Source: Ardenticatenaceae bacterium
GTDB taxonomy: Bacteria; Chloroflexota; Anaerolineae; Promineifilales; Promineifilaceae
NCBI GenBank assembly: GCA_020634435.1
Contig: JACKBS010000006.1
Location: forward strand, 62,001 to 126,000
DNA: 64,000 bases
Reading direction: 5' to 3'
Position numbers and translations under genes: made by a program. Shown here one piece after another: positions 32,918-41,087 of the stretch. The notes beneath the pieces are model-generated. The model searched no databases. It worked only from the letters and a program-made list of their open reading frames with translations, and was not told the DNA's origin. Positions within the stretch are counted from its first letter, which is position 1. Each line of letters starts with the position of its first letter.

Positions 32918-34867
32918 ATGAAACGCCTCGCTGCTCGTTCATCCGCCTGGAACATGACTTTCTTGCTCCTCATCGGGGCGGCGCTGCGGCTGTTTGGGCT
33001 GAACAACCTCTCCCCGCCCGGCATTACCCACGACGAGGTGGCCAACTGGCTCATCGACCGCTCCATTTTGGCAGGCGAACACGCTATCTACTTCACCCGC
33101 GCCTACGGGCACGAGGCAGGCTTCCACTATCTGCAAACCGCCTTCGTCGCCCTGCTTGGCGACAACGTTTTGGCCCTGCGTCTGCCTGCGGCGTTTTGTG
33201 GCTTGCTTGGCGTGGCCGTCACTTTTGCCCTGGCGCGCAAGCTGTTTGGCAAAAATGTGGCGCTCATCGCGGCGGGATTGTTGGCAGTGCTGTTTTGGCC
33301 GGTGTTTTACGGCCGTCTTGCCCTGCGCGCGATTTCGCTGCCGTTGGTAGCTGGGCTGTCAGCCTATTTTTGGTGGCAAGCGGGGGAAAATGACACGGTG
33401 ACAAGGTGGCAAGGTGAAGTGGTGAAGGTCACCCAATCACCCCTTCACTACTTCACCTTGTCAGGTTTTTTTGCTGGCTTATCGTTGCACACCTACATGG
33501 CCGCTCGTGCCGTGCCGATTTTCTACGCGCTGTGGCTGGCGTATCTGGCGATTTTTCATTGGCGGGAGTTTAAGCAGCGCTGGCGAGGGATTGTCCTGTT
33601 TGCGGTGATATTTGCCGCCGTCGCTGCGCCGCTGGCCATCTTTTTGCAGACCACGCCCGACGCCGAATTCCGCATCAGCGAGGTGGATGCGCCGCTGCAA
33701 GCGCTGCGTTCCGGCGATTGGCAGCCAGTGCTGAGCAACGGCCTCAAGCTGCTGGGCATGTTTGGCTTTGTCGGCGATCCGCTGTGGCGCGAAGGGGTGC
33801 CATCGGCCCCGGTGTTTGAGCCGGTGGTGGCTGTGCTGTTTTACGCGGGACTGCTGCTCTGCCTGTGGCGCTGGCGACAGCCGCGCTATGCCTTTTTGCT
33901 GCTTTGGTTGGCCGTTTCGGTCACGCCCAGCCTTGTCACGGTCAATGCTCCCAGTTACATTCGCAGCATCTTGATTTTACCTGTGCTAACGCTGTTTGCT
34001 GCCCTGGTTATGCACAGTTTGGGCCAGTTATCCACAGTTATCCGCAACTTATCCACAAGAAGTTCCCGAATATTGGCCTTGACGCTGCTTTTATTTTATG
34101 CTGCCCGAACATCTGTTTTACAGTTTGAGACCTGGCCTAGCGGCGGTGACGTGCCGTTTGTGTGGCAGGCGGCGTTTACGGAGATCGCGGAATATTTGGA
34201 CGGCCGTTCCGACCTCACTGCCGCGTCTATTGCCGGTTGGTCCCCCAGCACGATGGACAGCCCCACGATGACCCTCCTGCGCCAAAACGACGACCTGCCC
34301 CTCAGCCACTTCGATCCACGAGAAGGTACGCTCATTTTGCCTGATACGGAACCTGTTGTTGTGATACGGCCGTCTGACCTCCCCCTCGATCCCTTCTGGG
34401 AAACCCAACTCACTAACTGGGGCTTCACCCCTTCACCCCTTCACCCCTTCATCCTCTATGAAATTGAAAAGAGGCCAGTCATCGAATTAGCCAATCTTAT
34501 GAACATACAGTTTGGCGATGAACTCGTTTTGTTGGGGTATGAATGGTTAGAAAACGGGGATTTGGTGCTGGCGTGGTTGGTTACGGCCGTTCCCACTGCC
34601 CCACGCCAACAATTCATCCACAGCCTCGCCGCCGACGGCAGCCAGCTGGCCGATACCTACCGCTTCGATGCCCCCGACCCGCAAGGCCTCTGGTTCCCGC
34701 ACTGGCAGCCCGGCGACCTCATTTTGCAGCGCCTCACTCCGCTCACGGTTGGCGAAGCCACCCAACTCCGCCTCGGCTGGTTCGATCCCACTACCTGCAC
34801 GCCCGGCCCCTGCCAAAACCTGCGCACGGAGGATGGATTAGAATTTGTGCTGCTAGAAGTGGAGTAA
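32918..34867 (+). CDS. GT39/PMT-like membrane glycosyltransferase
   Basis: A 649-residue relative of the protein at 6339-9134. The first loop carries PPGITHDEVANW with the acidic pair expected of GT39 enzymes; about ten membrane helices follow, then one beta-rich C-terminal module beginning near residue 525 (IQFGDELVLLGYEW). It begins four bases after the YfhO-flippase stop, so the two should be co-transcribed and may build the same glycan. In-frame repeats lie at 33391-33463 and 34425-34450, and three DnaA-box-like sites at 34028-34057. Confidence 0.82.
   Translation: MKRLAARSSAWNMTFLLLIGAALRLFGLNNLSPPGITHDEVANWLIDRSILAGEHAIYFTRAYGHEAGFHYLQTAFVALLGDNVLALRLPAAFCGLLGVAVTFALARKLFGKNVALIAAGLLAVLFWPVFYGRLALRAISLPLVAGLSAYFWWQAGENDTVTRWQGEVVKVTQSPLHYFTLSGFFAGLSLHTYMAARAVPIFYALWLAYLAIFHWREFKQRWRGIVLFAVIFAAVAAPLAIFLQTTPDAEFRISEVDAPLQALRSGDWQPVLSNGLKLLGMFGFVGDPLWREGVPSAPVFEPVVAVLFYAGLLLCLWRWRQPRYAFLLLWLAVSVTPSLVTVNAPSYIRSILILPVLTLFAALVMHSLGQLSTVIRNLSTRSSRILALTLLLFYAARTSVLQFETWPSGGDVPFVWQAAFTEIAEYLDGRSDLTAASIAGWSPSTMDSPTMTLLRQNDDLPLSHFDPREGTLILPDTEPVVVIRPSDLPLDPFWETQLTNWGFTPSPLHPFILYEIEKRPVIELANLMNIQFGDELVLLGYEWLENGDLVLAWLVTAVPTAPRQQFIHSLAADGSQLADTYRFDAPDPQGLWFPHWQPGDLILQRLTPLTVGEATQLRLGWFDPTTCTPGPCQNLRTEDGLEFVLLEVE
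33391..33463. repeat. GGTGACAAGGTG hairpin in frame in the GT39 gene
   Basis: GGTGACAAGGTGGCAAGGTG and CACTACTTCACCTTGTCA form a long imperfect stem and encode a loop (DTVTRWQGEVVKVTQSP) between membrane helices. A single arm of the same family is in purL at 44778-44806. Confidence 0.8.
34028..34057 (+). other. Three DnaA-box-like sites in tandem
   Basis: TTATCCACA, TTATCCGCA and TTATCCACA follow each other with gaps of one and two bases, so they are one helical turn apart on the same face. The outer two are perfect matches to the DnaA box. They lie inside a coding region (peptide QLSTVIRNLSTR), not in an AT-rich origin, so a titration or regulatory site, or chance repetition, are the options. 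Confidence 0.5.
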
Positions 34868-34890
34868 GCAAAAGTTTTACAGGAGTTTTG

Positions 34891-35148
34891 ATGAATTCAG
34901 AAGGCATAAGCTTTTTAATAGTTGCAACGGTTGGCTTCTTGTTCTTCGGTTATTTGGTGTTTTTCGTCACAAGAAAACCCCAAAACAGCCAAAAATTGCT
35001 TGATTTTATGCAACAAATGCCGGGCGCATTTTGGACAAGGAATGCTGGTGCTGGCAGTATTGCTCTTGTCTTGGTTTTTATCTTGTTTCTATTTTTTGCT
35101 TGTATGCTGGGCTTTGCGTTGTATGGATTATTTCTAGGAGCAAGCTAG
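34891..35148 (+). CDS. Small two-helix membrane protein
   Basis: An 85-residue protein of unknown function with helices near residues 8-27 and 57-80, and a basic/polar loop between (TRKPQNSQKLLDFMQQMPG). AGGAG lies five bases before the ATG at 34891. It follows the GT39 gene by 23 bases. Confidence 0.65.
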   Translation: MNSEGISFLIVATVGFLFFGYLVFFVTRKPQNSQKLLDFMQQMPGAFWTRNAGAGSIALVLVFILFLFFACMLGFALYGLFLGAS

Positions 35149-35151
35149 ATG

Positions 35152-35574
35152 TTAACCTGTGAACCAAGGATTAACCAGGACTAAACCTGGTATATCTGCA
35201 AAATCTTTTTCATTGCGGGTAGCTAGGCGTAAGCCACCCGCCAGGGCAATGGCGGCAATTTGGGCATCTTCAACAGTGATGGGACGGCCGTTCTTTGTCC
35301 TCGCCGCCACTAACTGACCGTATTGAGCTGCGGCCGTTTCTCCAAAAACCAGGCACCTTCCCGAAAACTGAGTAAACATTTGCTGGGCGGTATCTGCAAT
35401 TTGCTGCTTGCGCCGACCTTCTGGCAGTAAGGCAATCCCTAACTCAATCTCGGCCCGGGTGATGGCGCTAATGTACAGGGTATTTACCAGTTGATCGTCT
35501 ACCCAGCGTACCACATCTGCTTCCGGCGCAGGTTTCATTAGCTCAGACAAAACATTTGTATCTAGCAAAATCAT
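35152..35574 (-). CDS. vapC: PIN-domain toxin, VapC/FitB type
   Basis: A 140-residue PIN ribonuclease. The acidic residues are in MILLDTNVLSELM, RAEIELG and TVEDAQIAAIA, with the final N in ATRNEKDF, giving the metal-binding site. VapC toxins cut tRNA or rRNA. The start overlaps the antitoxin stop by four bases (ATGA). Confidence 0.92.
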   Translation of the reverse strand: MILLDTNVLSELMKPAPEADVVRWVDDQLVNTLYISAITRAEIELGIALLPEGRRKQQIADTAQQMFTQFSGRCLVFGETAAAQYGQLVAARTKNGRPITVEDAQIAAIALAGGLRLATRNEKDFADIPGLVLVNPWFTG

Positions 35575-35819
35575 GATAGCTCTTCAAAATTTGGGGCTGG
35601 ACGTGTCGCAGAGCGTGCCGGAAGCACCAATTCCACACCGCTAATAGCCGCAAATTGTTCAACGATGCGCGTACCTAGCCCTTTTTCTTCGGCCTGCTGT
35701 ACAGCACGATCCAGGATGCGGCGCACTTCTTCTTCCATTGAATGCCCCCGTGCCGCCGCAATTTGGCGCAATTTTTGCTTTGTCTGGTTATCTAAATTCC
35801 GAATGGTTAGCGTTGCCAT
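35571..35819 (-). CDS. vapB: Ribbon-helix-helix antitoxin, VapB/FitA type
   Basis: An 82-residue protein: the N-terminal ribbon-helix-helix (MATLTIRNLDNQTKQKLRQIAAARGHSMEEEVRRIL) binds DNA and the C-terminal tail (PARSATRPAPNFEELS) wraps the toxin. I choose the start at 35819, where GAGGTGGG lies upstream; a longer reading would run through the operator. A near-perfect palindrome sits across the promoter, so the pair should repress itself. Confidence 0.9.
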   Translation of the reverse strand: MATLTIRNLDNQTKQKLRQIAAARGHSMEEEVRRILDRAVQQAEEKGLGTRIVEQFAAISGVELVLPARSATRPAPNFEELS

Positions 35820-35832
35820 ATCCCACCTCAAA

Positions 35833-35871
35833 TATGCTATCATTGACTGCATTGCAGTCAATGATAGCATA
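35833..35871. promoter_or_regulatory. VapBC operator: perfect 19-bp inverted repeat
   Basis: TATGCTATCATTGACTGCA, one base, then its exact complement. On the minus strand it contains TTGACT, 16 bases and TAGCAT, which is a good promoter. The antitoxin, alone or with toxin, would cover RNA polymerase's site. Confidence 0.85.
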
Positions 35872-35899
35872 CTATCTCGTGGCTGTAAATCGCTGCTTA

Positions 35900-37201
35900 T
35901 CACGGGGTGAGGCGCTTTTGGTCGCGAGGGAAGAGCGTGGCCAGGCGCAGGTTGGGCAGGCCCAACAGCTGCATCAGCAGCCGCTCCAGCCCGATGGCAA
36001 ACCCACCATGCGGCGGCATCCCGTAGCGAAACGCTTCCAGGTATGTCTCGAATGGCTCGGTGGGCAAGTTTGCCTTCTCCAGCGCGGCCAAATAATCTGC
36101 GTACACGTGTAGCCGCTGCCCGCCGGTAATCAGCTCTGTACCGCGAAACAGCAGGTCAAACGAGTTAGAGTAAGCCGGGTTTTGCGGGTCGGGATGGGTG
36201 TAGAACGGCCGTTTCCCCATCGGGTAGCCCACCACAAACAAAAAGTCGCTGCCGTGCGCCTGCTGCGCCCACTCGCCCAGCCACCGCTCATCCTGCGGCG
36301 ACAGGTCTGGCTCGCCCCGCACGTCCACGCCGTGCCGCTGCCAGATTAGCTCCTGCGCTTCGGCAAAATGAATGTGTGGAATTTCTGCAGGCACTTCCGG
36401 TAAATTCGCTTTCAAAAGTTCCAACTCTTCCGCATACCCTTCCGCAAGCGTTTGGAATATGCCTGCCAGCACCATGCGCACCATCGCCATCACCGTAAAA
36501 TGGTTCTCGATGAAGCCAAACTCCACGTCCAAACTCACGTACTCGTTCACGTGGCGCGTCGTGTCGTGCGGCTCAGCCCGGAAAACGGGGCCGACTTCAA
36601 AGACGCGGGCAAACACGCCCACCATGATTTGCTTGTAGAACTGTGGGCTTTGCGCCAGAAATGCGTCGCCGCCAAAATATTCCAGCTTAAACACGTTCGC
36701 CCCGCTCTCCGTGGCGGAAGCCACCAGCTTGGGCGACTGAATCTCTGTGAAATGATTGGCCCGCAGCGTCTTGCGGAAGCCCGCCATCGCTCCAGAAGCC
36801 AGGCGAAACACCGCCCGCCGCTCCGGGTGCCGGTTGGCCACGACGGCGTGGTCCAGCAGCGTGGGCAGCCCCGCCTTGAGCCGCTTTTGCTGCAACGGCA
36901 CCGGTGCAGGCTCCATCACCGGGGTGATGACCTCGATTTGGGGCTGATGCAGCTCCACGCTACCCGGCGCTTGCGGCGTGGCCACCACCGTGCCGGTCAG
37001 CGCAATCACGCTTTCCAAACTCAGCTCGGCGATGGGTGCCAGGTCTGCTTCGCTCTCGGTGACAGCCTGGATGGTGCCCCAGCCGTCACGCAGCACTACA
37101 AAACTGACGCCGCCCAAACGGCGCACATTGTGCAGCCAGCCCGTCAGGCGTACCTGCTGCCCGATGTGGCTGCTTGCTTCAACTGTTCGAATTGTGTTCA
37201 T
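35900..37201 (-). CDS. aspS: Aspartyl-tRNA synthetase, archaeal/non-discriminating type
   Basis: A 433-residue class II synthetase: OB-fold anticodon domain first (VRLTGWLHNVRRLGGVSFVVLRDGWG), then catalytic core with motif 2 FRAEPHDTTRH and motif 3 GGFAIGLERL. At this length and lacking the bacterial GAD insertion it is the archaeal type, which can charge both Asp and Asn tRNA when GatCAB is present. The start at 37201 has GGAGG five to six bases upstream. A T-box leader with specifier GAC (Asp) precedes it, which supports AspRS rather than AsnRS. Confidence 0.93.
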   Translation of the reverse strand: MNTIRTVEASSHIGQQVRLTGWLHNVRRLGGVSFVVLRDGWGTIQAVTESEADLAPIAELSLESVIALTGTVVATPQAPGSVELHQPQIEVITPVMEPAPVPLQQKRLKAGLPTLLDHAVVANRHPERRAVFRLASGAMAGFRKTLRANHFTEIQSPKLVASATESGANVFKLEYFGGDAFLAQSPQFYKQIMVGVFARVFEVGPVFRAEPHDTTRHVNEYVSLDVEFGFIENHFTVMAMVRMVLAGIFQTLAEGYAEELELLKANLPEVPAEIPHIHFAEAQELIWQRHGVDVRGEPDLSPQDERWLGEWAQQAHGSDFLFVVGYPMGKRPFYTHPDPQNPAYSNSFDLLFRGTELITGGQRLHVYADYLAALEKANLPTEPFETYLEAFRYGMPPHGGFAIGLERLLMQLLGLPNLRLATLFPRDQKRLTP

Positions 37202-37217
37202 AAAAACCTCCGTATGT

Positions 37218-37266
37218 TGGTAGAGACGTTGCAATGCGTAGAGACGTTGCATTGCAACGTCTCTAC
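37218..37266. repeat. GTAGAGACG palindrome before aspS
   Basis: A perfect hairpin with GTAGAGACGTTGCA arms and one central base (37238-37266), preceded by a partial direct copy. It lies between the leader terminators and the aspS ribosome site. Other copies: 6265-6293 and in purD at 54741-54769. Confidence 0.9.
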
Positions 37267-37281
37267 GGCCGAAAAATAAAA

Positions 37282-37313
37282 AGCCCTCGTCCCCAATTTG
37301 GAGGACGAGGGCT
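37282..37313 (-). terminator. Second leader terminator before aspS
   Basis: 11-bp arms (AGCCCTCGTCC) followed on the minus strand by TTTTTATTTTT. It shares CGTCCTCCAAA with the upstream terminator, suggesting duplication. A 9-bp hairpin (TTGGACAGC arms, 37318-37342) lies between the two. Confidence 0.8.
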
Positions 37314-37353
37314 GCTTTTGGACAGCAAAAGACGCTGTCCAACGCATGAAAAA

Positions 37354-37383
37354 ACGCCCGCCCTCACTTTGGAGGACGGGCGT
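37354..37383 (-). terminator. T-box terminator
   Basis: Arms ACGCCCG(T/C)CCTC bracket the loop and are followed on the minus strand by TTTTTT. The 5' arm directly follows the T-box sequence, so pairing with it would form the antiterminator when uncharged tRNA-Asp binds. Confidence 0.85.
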
Positions 37384-37510
37384 CAATTTTGCGCTCGTGG
37401 TGCCACCACCAATTTGCCGTTGCCAGTTTATACCTGACGCGGGCCTCTTGCGGCCAGCAGTTTGTGCATACAAACTGCCAAAGCCTGGGCGCTGTAACGG
37501 GCGCACCCGA

Positions 37511-37602
37511 AATCGGTTATTTGGTTATCCGTTGTCGGTAATCCGTAATCGGTTTTTACCGATTACGGCTCACTGATTACCGCTTACCGAATACTGTTCA
37601 CC
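37511..37602. repeat. Dispersed hairpin repeat inserted in the T-box leader
   Basis: Units of GGTAATCCGTAATCGG and ACCGATTACGG, same family as in purL (45909-45999 and 46536-46614), lie directly after stem I and form their own hairpin. The core T-box elements on both sides remain intact. Confidence 0.8.
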
Positions 37603-37838
37603 GATCAGCTCCAGGGTGTCATTAACGGGATTTGCTGGCGACGCTTGCAGCAATTGGGTCGCTCTCTGGGCAGCAAAGGGGCCTGTCAACCTGTCCCTTT
37701 CATCGCTTTTAGCTGATCAATTGTTTGGGGGTGCATGATAGCAAATTGCCTGAATGGCTGTCAATGCTCATTTGCTCAAACCCGGTACAATAACGGCAGA
37801 TCAACCACTGTTTCGTTTCGCTGGAGGAAGCGCATATC

Positions 37839-39899
37839 ATGGCAAACGGCCGTCACAGACCCACTACCGACCTCATCTGGCATATTGGACAAAAGCTGCG
37901 TCAATACATCGACCGGGTGCAGCCGCCCGATTCATTAACGATGGTGCTGGTGGCACTTATTGTCGGCGCTGGGACAGGGCTGGGTGCGGTGATCTTCATC
38001 TGGTTGTTGCGCTGGATTAATACGGCCACGGCCCAGCTGCAAACGTGGCTGGGGGATATTGGCGGATTGGTGGTGGCCATGGGAATTGCTGGCCTGATCG
38101 TTGGGTTTGTTGTGGACCGATGGGCCAGGGAAGCAAAAGGGCATGGTGTGCCAGAGGTGATGGAGGCGCTGGCCCTGCGCGGCGGCCGTATTCGCCCACG
38201 CGTTGCTTCGCTGAAGGTGCTGGCTTCCTCGCTAACCATCGGCACGGGCGGCTCTGCCGGGCGCGAAGGCCCGATTGTCCAGGTAGGGTCGGCCCTGGGG
38301 TCCACGTTGGGCCAACTGCTCCACTTTTCCGATGAGCGGATTCGCACTCTGGTGGCGTGTGGTTCAGCAGCTGGCATTGCGGCGACGTTTAATGCCCCCA
38401 TTGCCGGGGCGCTTTTTGCTCTAGAAGTGATTTTGGGCAAGTTTACCGTGCGTTATTTTGGCGCTGTGGTTATCAGCTCGGTCGCGGCCAGCGTGATTGG
38501 CCGCGCTTACCTGAGCGATCGGCCTGCGTTTACAGTGCCCGCCTATCCATTCCAGTTTGAAGAGCTGCCCCTTTACCTGGTGTTGGGCATTTTATCGGCC
38601 GTGGTAGCCGTGGTTTTTATTCGACTGCTGTACTTTATGGAGGGGCGTTTTGATGAGTGGCGGTTGCCTCTTGCTTTGAAGGCAAGCCTGGGGATGCTGC
38701 TAACGCTAGGTGTGGCGTTGTTGGTGCCCGAACGGGAAGTGTTGGGGCCGGGCCTGGAATTTATCGGGGAAGCTATTGCGGAAGATTTTACGCTGTCGCT
38801 AGGGCTGATGGGCGGGCTGTTGATCACCAAAATGTTGGCGACCTGTTTTACGCTGGGCAGTGGCAATTCTGGGGGTGTTTTTGCGCCGAGCCTGTTCATG
38901 GGCGCTATTGTGGGGGGGATGGTCGGCACCGTGGCTCATGCCATCTGGCCGACTGTGGCGGTGAACCCAGGGGCGTATGCGATTGTGGGCATGGCGGCCG
39001 TTTTTTCTGGCGCGGCAAGGGCTCCGATTACGGCCGTTCTCATCGTCTTCGAAATGTCGAATGATTACAAATTAATCTTGCCGCTCATGTTTGCCACCGT
39101 GCTCTCTACCCTGCTGGCCGAATACATGTTCCGCGACTCGATCTACACGCTGAAGCTGCGCCTAAAAGGGATCAGTTTGCAGCGTGGGCGCGATTTGGAT
39201 TTGATGCAGAGCTTGCAGGTGAAGGAAGCGATGACGCTCGACCCTTACTTGGTGCCAGAAAGCATGCCGCTGCCGCAGTTGGGTGAGCTGTTGCAGCGCA
39301 CGCACCATCACAGCTTCCCGGTGGTGGATGATGCACTGAACCTGGTGGGTATGGTGAGTTTGCGCGATTATGAGCGAGTGGCTAACCAGGAGAGCAGCGC
39401 CGCGCTGCGGGTCCGAGACATTGCCACATTGGGGCGGCTGCTGACGGCGTATGAAGATGAACCACTCAGCGAAGTGGTGCAGCGGCTGGCGGTGCGGGGC
39501 ATCAATAAACTGCCGGTGGTGACCCGTGCTGAGCCAAAGCGGGTAGTGGGGGCGATCCGGCGGGCGGACATTGTGAAGGCGTACAATGTGGCCCTGGCGC
39601 GTCGTCGTGAAAACGAGCCAGATGTAGAAAGATTGCCTACCTTGCCTAACCCGCAGATGTGCTTTTTGGATATTGCAATTACCAAGGAGAGCCGGGTGGC
39701 AAACAAAACGCTGGCGGCTATTGCCCCCAATTTGCCGTATGAATGTGTGGTGGTTTCAGTGCGACGGCAGGGGGTGCTGCTGGTGCCGCATGGCGACACG
39801 GTTTTGCGGCCAGATGATGTGCTCAATGTGTTTGTGCGCCGGGCCGATGAGGAGCAGCTGCGTACCTGTTTCCAGGCAGCTAAAGAGCAGTTGGCATAA
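37839..39899 (+). CDS. ClC-type chloride channel/antiporter with CBS and RCK_C domains
   Basis: A 686-residue protein. Membrane part (to about residue 430) holds the ClC selectivity motifs GSAGREGPIV near residue 139 and GSGNSGGVFAPSLFMG near residue 342. Two CBS domains follow (about 455-510 and 520-580), then a TrkA_C/RCK_C domain to the end. The tail probably senses nucleotides and gates the channel. The pore glutamate is present in GREGP, which often indicates an H+/Cl- antiporter. Start at 37839 with GGAGG upstream; the first residues (ANGR) come from the iterated palindrome. Confidence 0.88.
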   Translation: MANGRHRPTTDLIWHIGQKLRQYIDRVQPPDSLTMVLVALIVGAGTGLGAVIFIWLLRWINTATAQLQTWLGDIGGLVVAMGIAGLIVGFVVDRWAREAKGHGVPEVMEALALRGGRIRPRVASLKVLASSLTIGTGGSAGREGPIVQVGSALGSTLGQLLHFSDERIRTLVACGSAAGIAATFNAPIAGALFALEVILGKFTVRYFGAVVISSVAASVIGRAYLSDRPAFTVPAYPFQFEELPLYLVLGILSAVVAVVFIRLLYFMEGRFDEWRLPLALKASLGMLLTLGVALLVPEREVLGPGLEFIGEAIAEDFTLSLGLMGGLLITKMLATCFTLGSGNSGGVFAPSLFMGAIVGGMVGTVAHAIWPTVAVNPGAYAIVGMAAVFSGAARAPITAVLIVFEMSNDYKLILPLMFATVLSTLLAEYMFRDSIYTLKLRLKGISLQRGRDLDLMQSLQVKEAMTLDPYLVPESMPLPQLGELLQRTHHHSFPVVDDALNLVGMVSLRDYERVANQESSAALRVRDIATLGRLLTAYEDEPLSEVVQRLAVRGINKLPVVTRAEPKRVVGAIRRADIVKAYNVALARRRENEPDVERLPTLPNPQMCFLDIAITKESRVANKTLAAIAPNLPYECVVVSVRRQGVLLVPHGDTVLRPDDVLNVFVRRADEEQLRTCFQAAKEQLA

Positions 39900-39903
39900 A
39901 AAA

Positions 39904-39931
39904 ACGGCCGTTTCCTACAGAAAACGGCCGT
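39904..39931 (-). terminator. greA terminator formed by two ACGGCCGT copies
   Basis: Two iterated palindromes form 10-bp arms (ACGGCCGTTT and its complement) and, on the minus strand, are followed by a run of seven T. It lies between the convergent ClC and greA genes. It shows the palindrome working as an intrinsic terminator, as paired uptake signals do in Neisseria. Confidence 0.7.
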
Positions 39932-39954
39932 CGAAAAGGTAACAAGAAACTGCC

Positions 39955-40440
39955 TTAGGCGATATTCTGAATACGTAGTTGAAGTGTCCCCCCAGGGGTT
40001 TGCACCGAGACTGTCTGGCCTTTTTTAGCACCCAGGATGGCTCGGCCAAATGGTGATTCGTTGGAGATACGGCCGTTGCTTGGATCCGCTTCATGGGCAC
40101 CAACGATAGTGTAAGTTGCCTCGTACTCGTCATCCTCATCCATCTCTAGCACCGTGACGGTGTGGCCTACGCGCACTTTATCCGCCGGACCCACATCCTG
40201 GATGATTTTGGCCCGGCGCAGAGAGTCTTCCAGGTCTTTGATACGGCCGTCAACAAACCCTTGTTCCTCTTTGGCCGCATGATAATCGGCATTTTCTTTC
40301 AGGTCGCCTTGGGCAATAGCCGTTTGCAACTTAAGGGCCAGTTCTTCGAGCTTTTCACCTTTTAGATAGGCCAGTTCATCTTTAATTTTTTGTAACCCTT
40401 CTTCGGTCAGATAGACGACATCATTAAAATCTTGGGTCAT
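39955..40440 (-). CDS. greA: Transcription elongation factor GreA
   Basis: A 161-residue factor that makes stalled RNA polymerase cut its transcript. The N-terminal coiled coil holds GDLKENADYHAAKEEQ with the acidic tip residues in place, and the C-terminal domain has the family's SPFGRAILGAKKGQTV. Slightly long due to a YLTEEGLQKIKDELAYLK start. It is a single gene with its own promoter. Confidence 0.96.
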   Translation of the reverse strand: MTQDFNDVVYLTEEGLQKIKDELAYLKGEKLEELALKLQTAIAQGDLKENADYHAAKEEQGFVDGRIKDLEDSLRRAKIIQDVGPADKVRVGHTVTVLEMDEDDEYEATYTIVGAHEADPSNGRISNESPFGRAILGAKKGQTVSVQTPGGTLQLRIQNIA

Positions 40441-41087
40441 TGTCCTTTCTCCATGCGCGACGAATACGCACCATGCAAGTGTGTGTCACACCGTAAAAAT
40501 ATAACAGTTTGGTTTAGTGCTGTGGAAACGTGTTTCTGCTCGTTTAAGTTTGGGAAATCCTTCTAAGCGGAGCAGTTATACTGAAGCGTCAGTGACAGTT
40601 TGTGTCTGTCTACAGATGCAGGCTTCAGTGCAAGTGAACATTTGCAACGAACTCGTCTTCCAAGCGGCTTCCCCACCTAGATTTAATCAAATAACCCCGC
40701 TTTTTGCGGGGCAAAATTCCTGTTTTTAGCTGACGATTAGTATACGTTGAACGGCTCTTAGTATAGCTGAGGGGCTGGCATCTGTCTAGATATTTTGCCT
40801 GGGATAGGATGTAAATTTATCCGTTTTTCAGACTTGTGTCGGCCGGTTTGTGGCGCTAAAGACGCGAATTTGGCTGGGCAGTAGTTAGATTGGCATATTG
40901 TTTCACATTATTTTCTAGCCTAAACTGGCAAAGCTGTTAGCAAACTACAGGAAACCGAAGGGTGCTTTCTTTGTGGTTTGCTCAAGTAAAAGTGGAGAAA
41001 GGGCTCTGGTTAATTTGAAGGATATTCCCGCTTTTACATACCTGCATAGGGGCGGGATGCCAGGCCAGATCAATTGCCACCGTTCAT
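40441..41087. other. Long intergenic region with no gene seen
   Basis: About 650 bases. Apart from the greA promoter it holds a small GC hairpin at 40695-40711 (CCCCGC, TTTTT, GCGGGG) followed by AT-rich sequence, which may be a weak bidirectional terminator. I found no tRNA-like fold, no iterated palindrome and no convincing open frame. Confidence 0.5.
40498..40506 (-). promoter_or_regulatory. Extended -10 promoter of greA
   Basis: TG, one base, TATATT on the minus strand, about 57 bases before the greA ATG. No good -35 element is visible. Confidence 0.4.

Larger units (their letters stand above)
37282..37718 (-). promoter_or_regulatory. T-box riboswitch, specifier GAC (Asp), upstream of aspS
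   Basis: Stem I opens with GATCAGCT (37711-37718) and closes with AGCTGATC (37603-37610). Inside are CAGG/CCTG, a TTTGCTG/CAGCAAA helix and the conserved CAGAGAG bulge. The specifier codon GAC (37618-37620) is followed by the expected A. The T-box itself, TGGTGGCACCACG, is at 37396-37408, then the terminator. The specifier matches the downstream aspartyl-tRNA synthetase. The leader should raise aspS expression when tRNA-Asp is uncharged. Oddly, a dispersed hairpin repeat is inserted between stem I and the antiterminator region. Confidence 0.85.

Noticed and set aside
34028..34057. Chromosomal origin of replication
   Set aside because: The boxes lie in a coding region without an AT-rich unwinding element or dnaA/dnaN nearby.
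40517..40729. A 70-codon open frame in the gap after greA
   Set aside because: Its composition is unlike a protein, it has no ribosome site, and it spans a hairpin.
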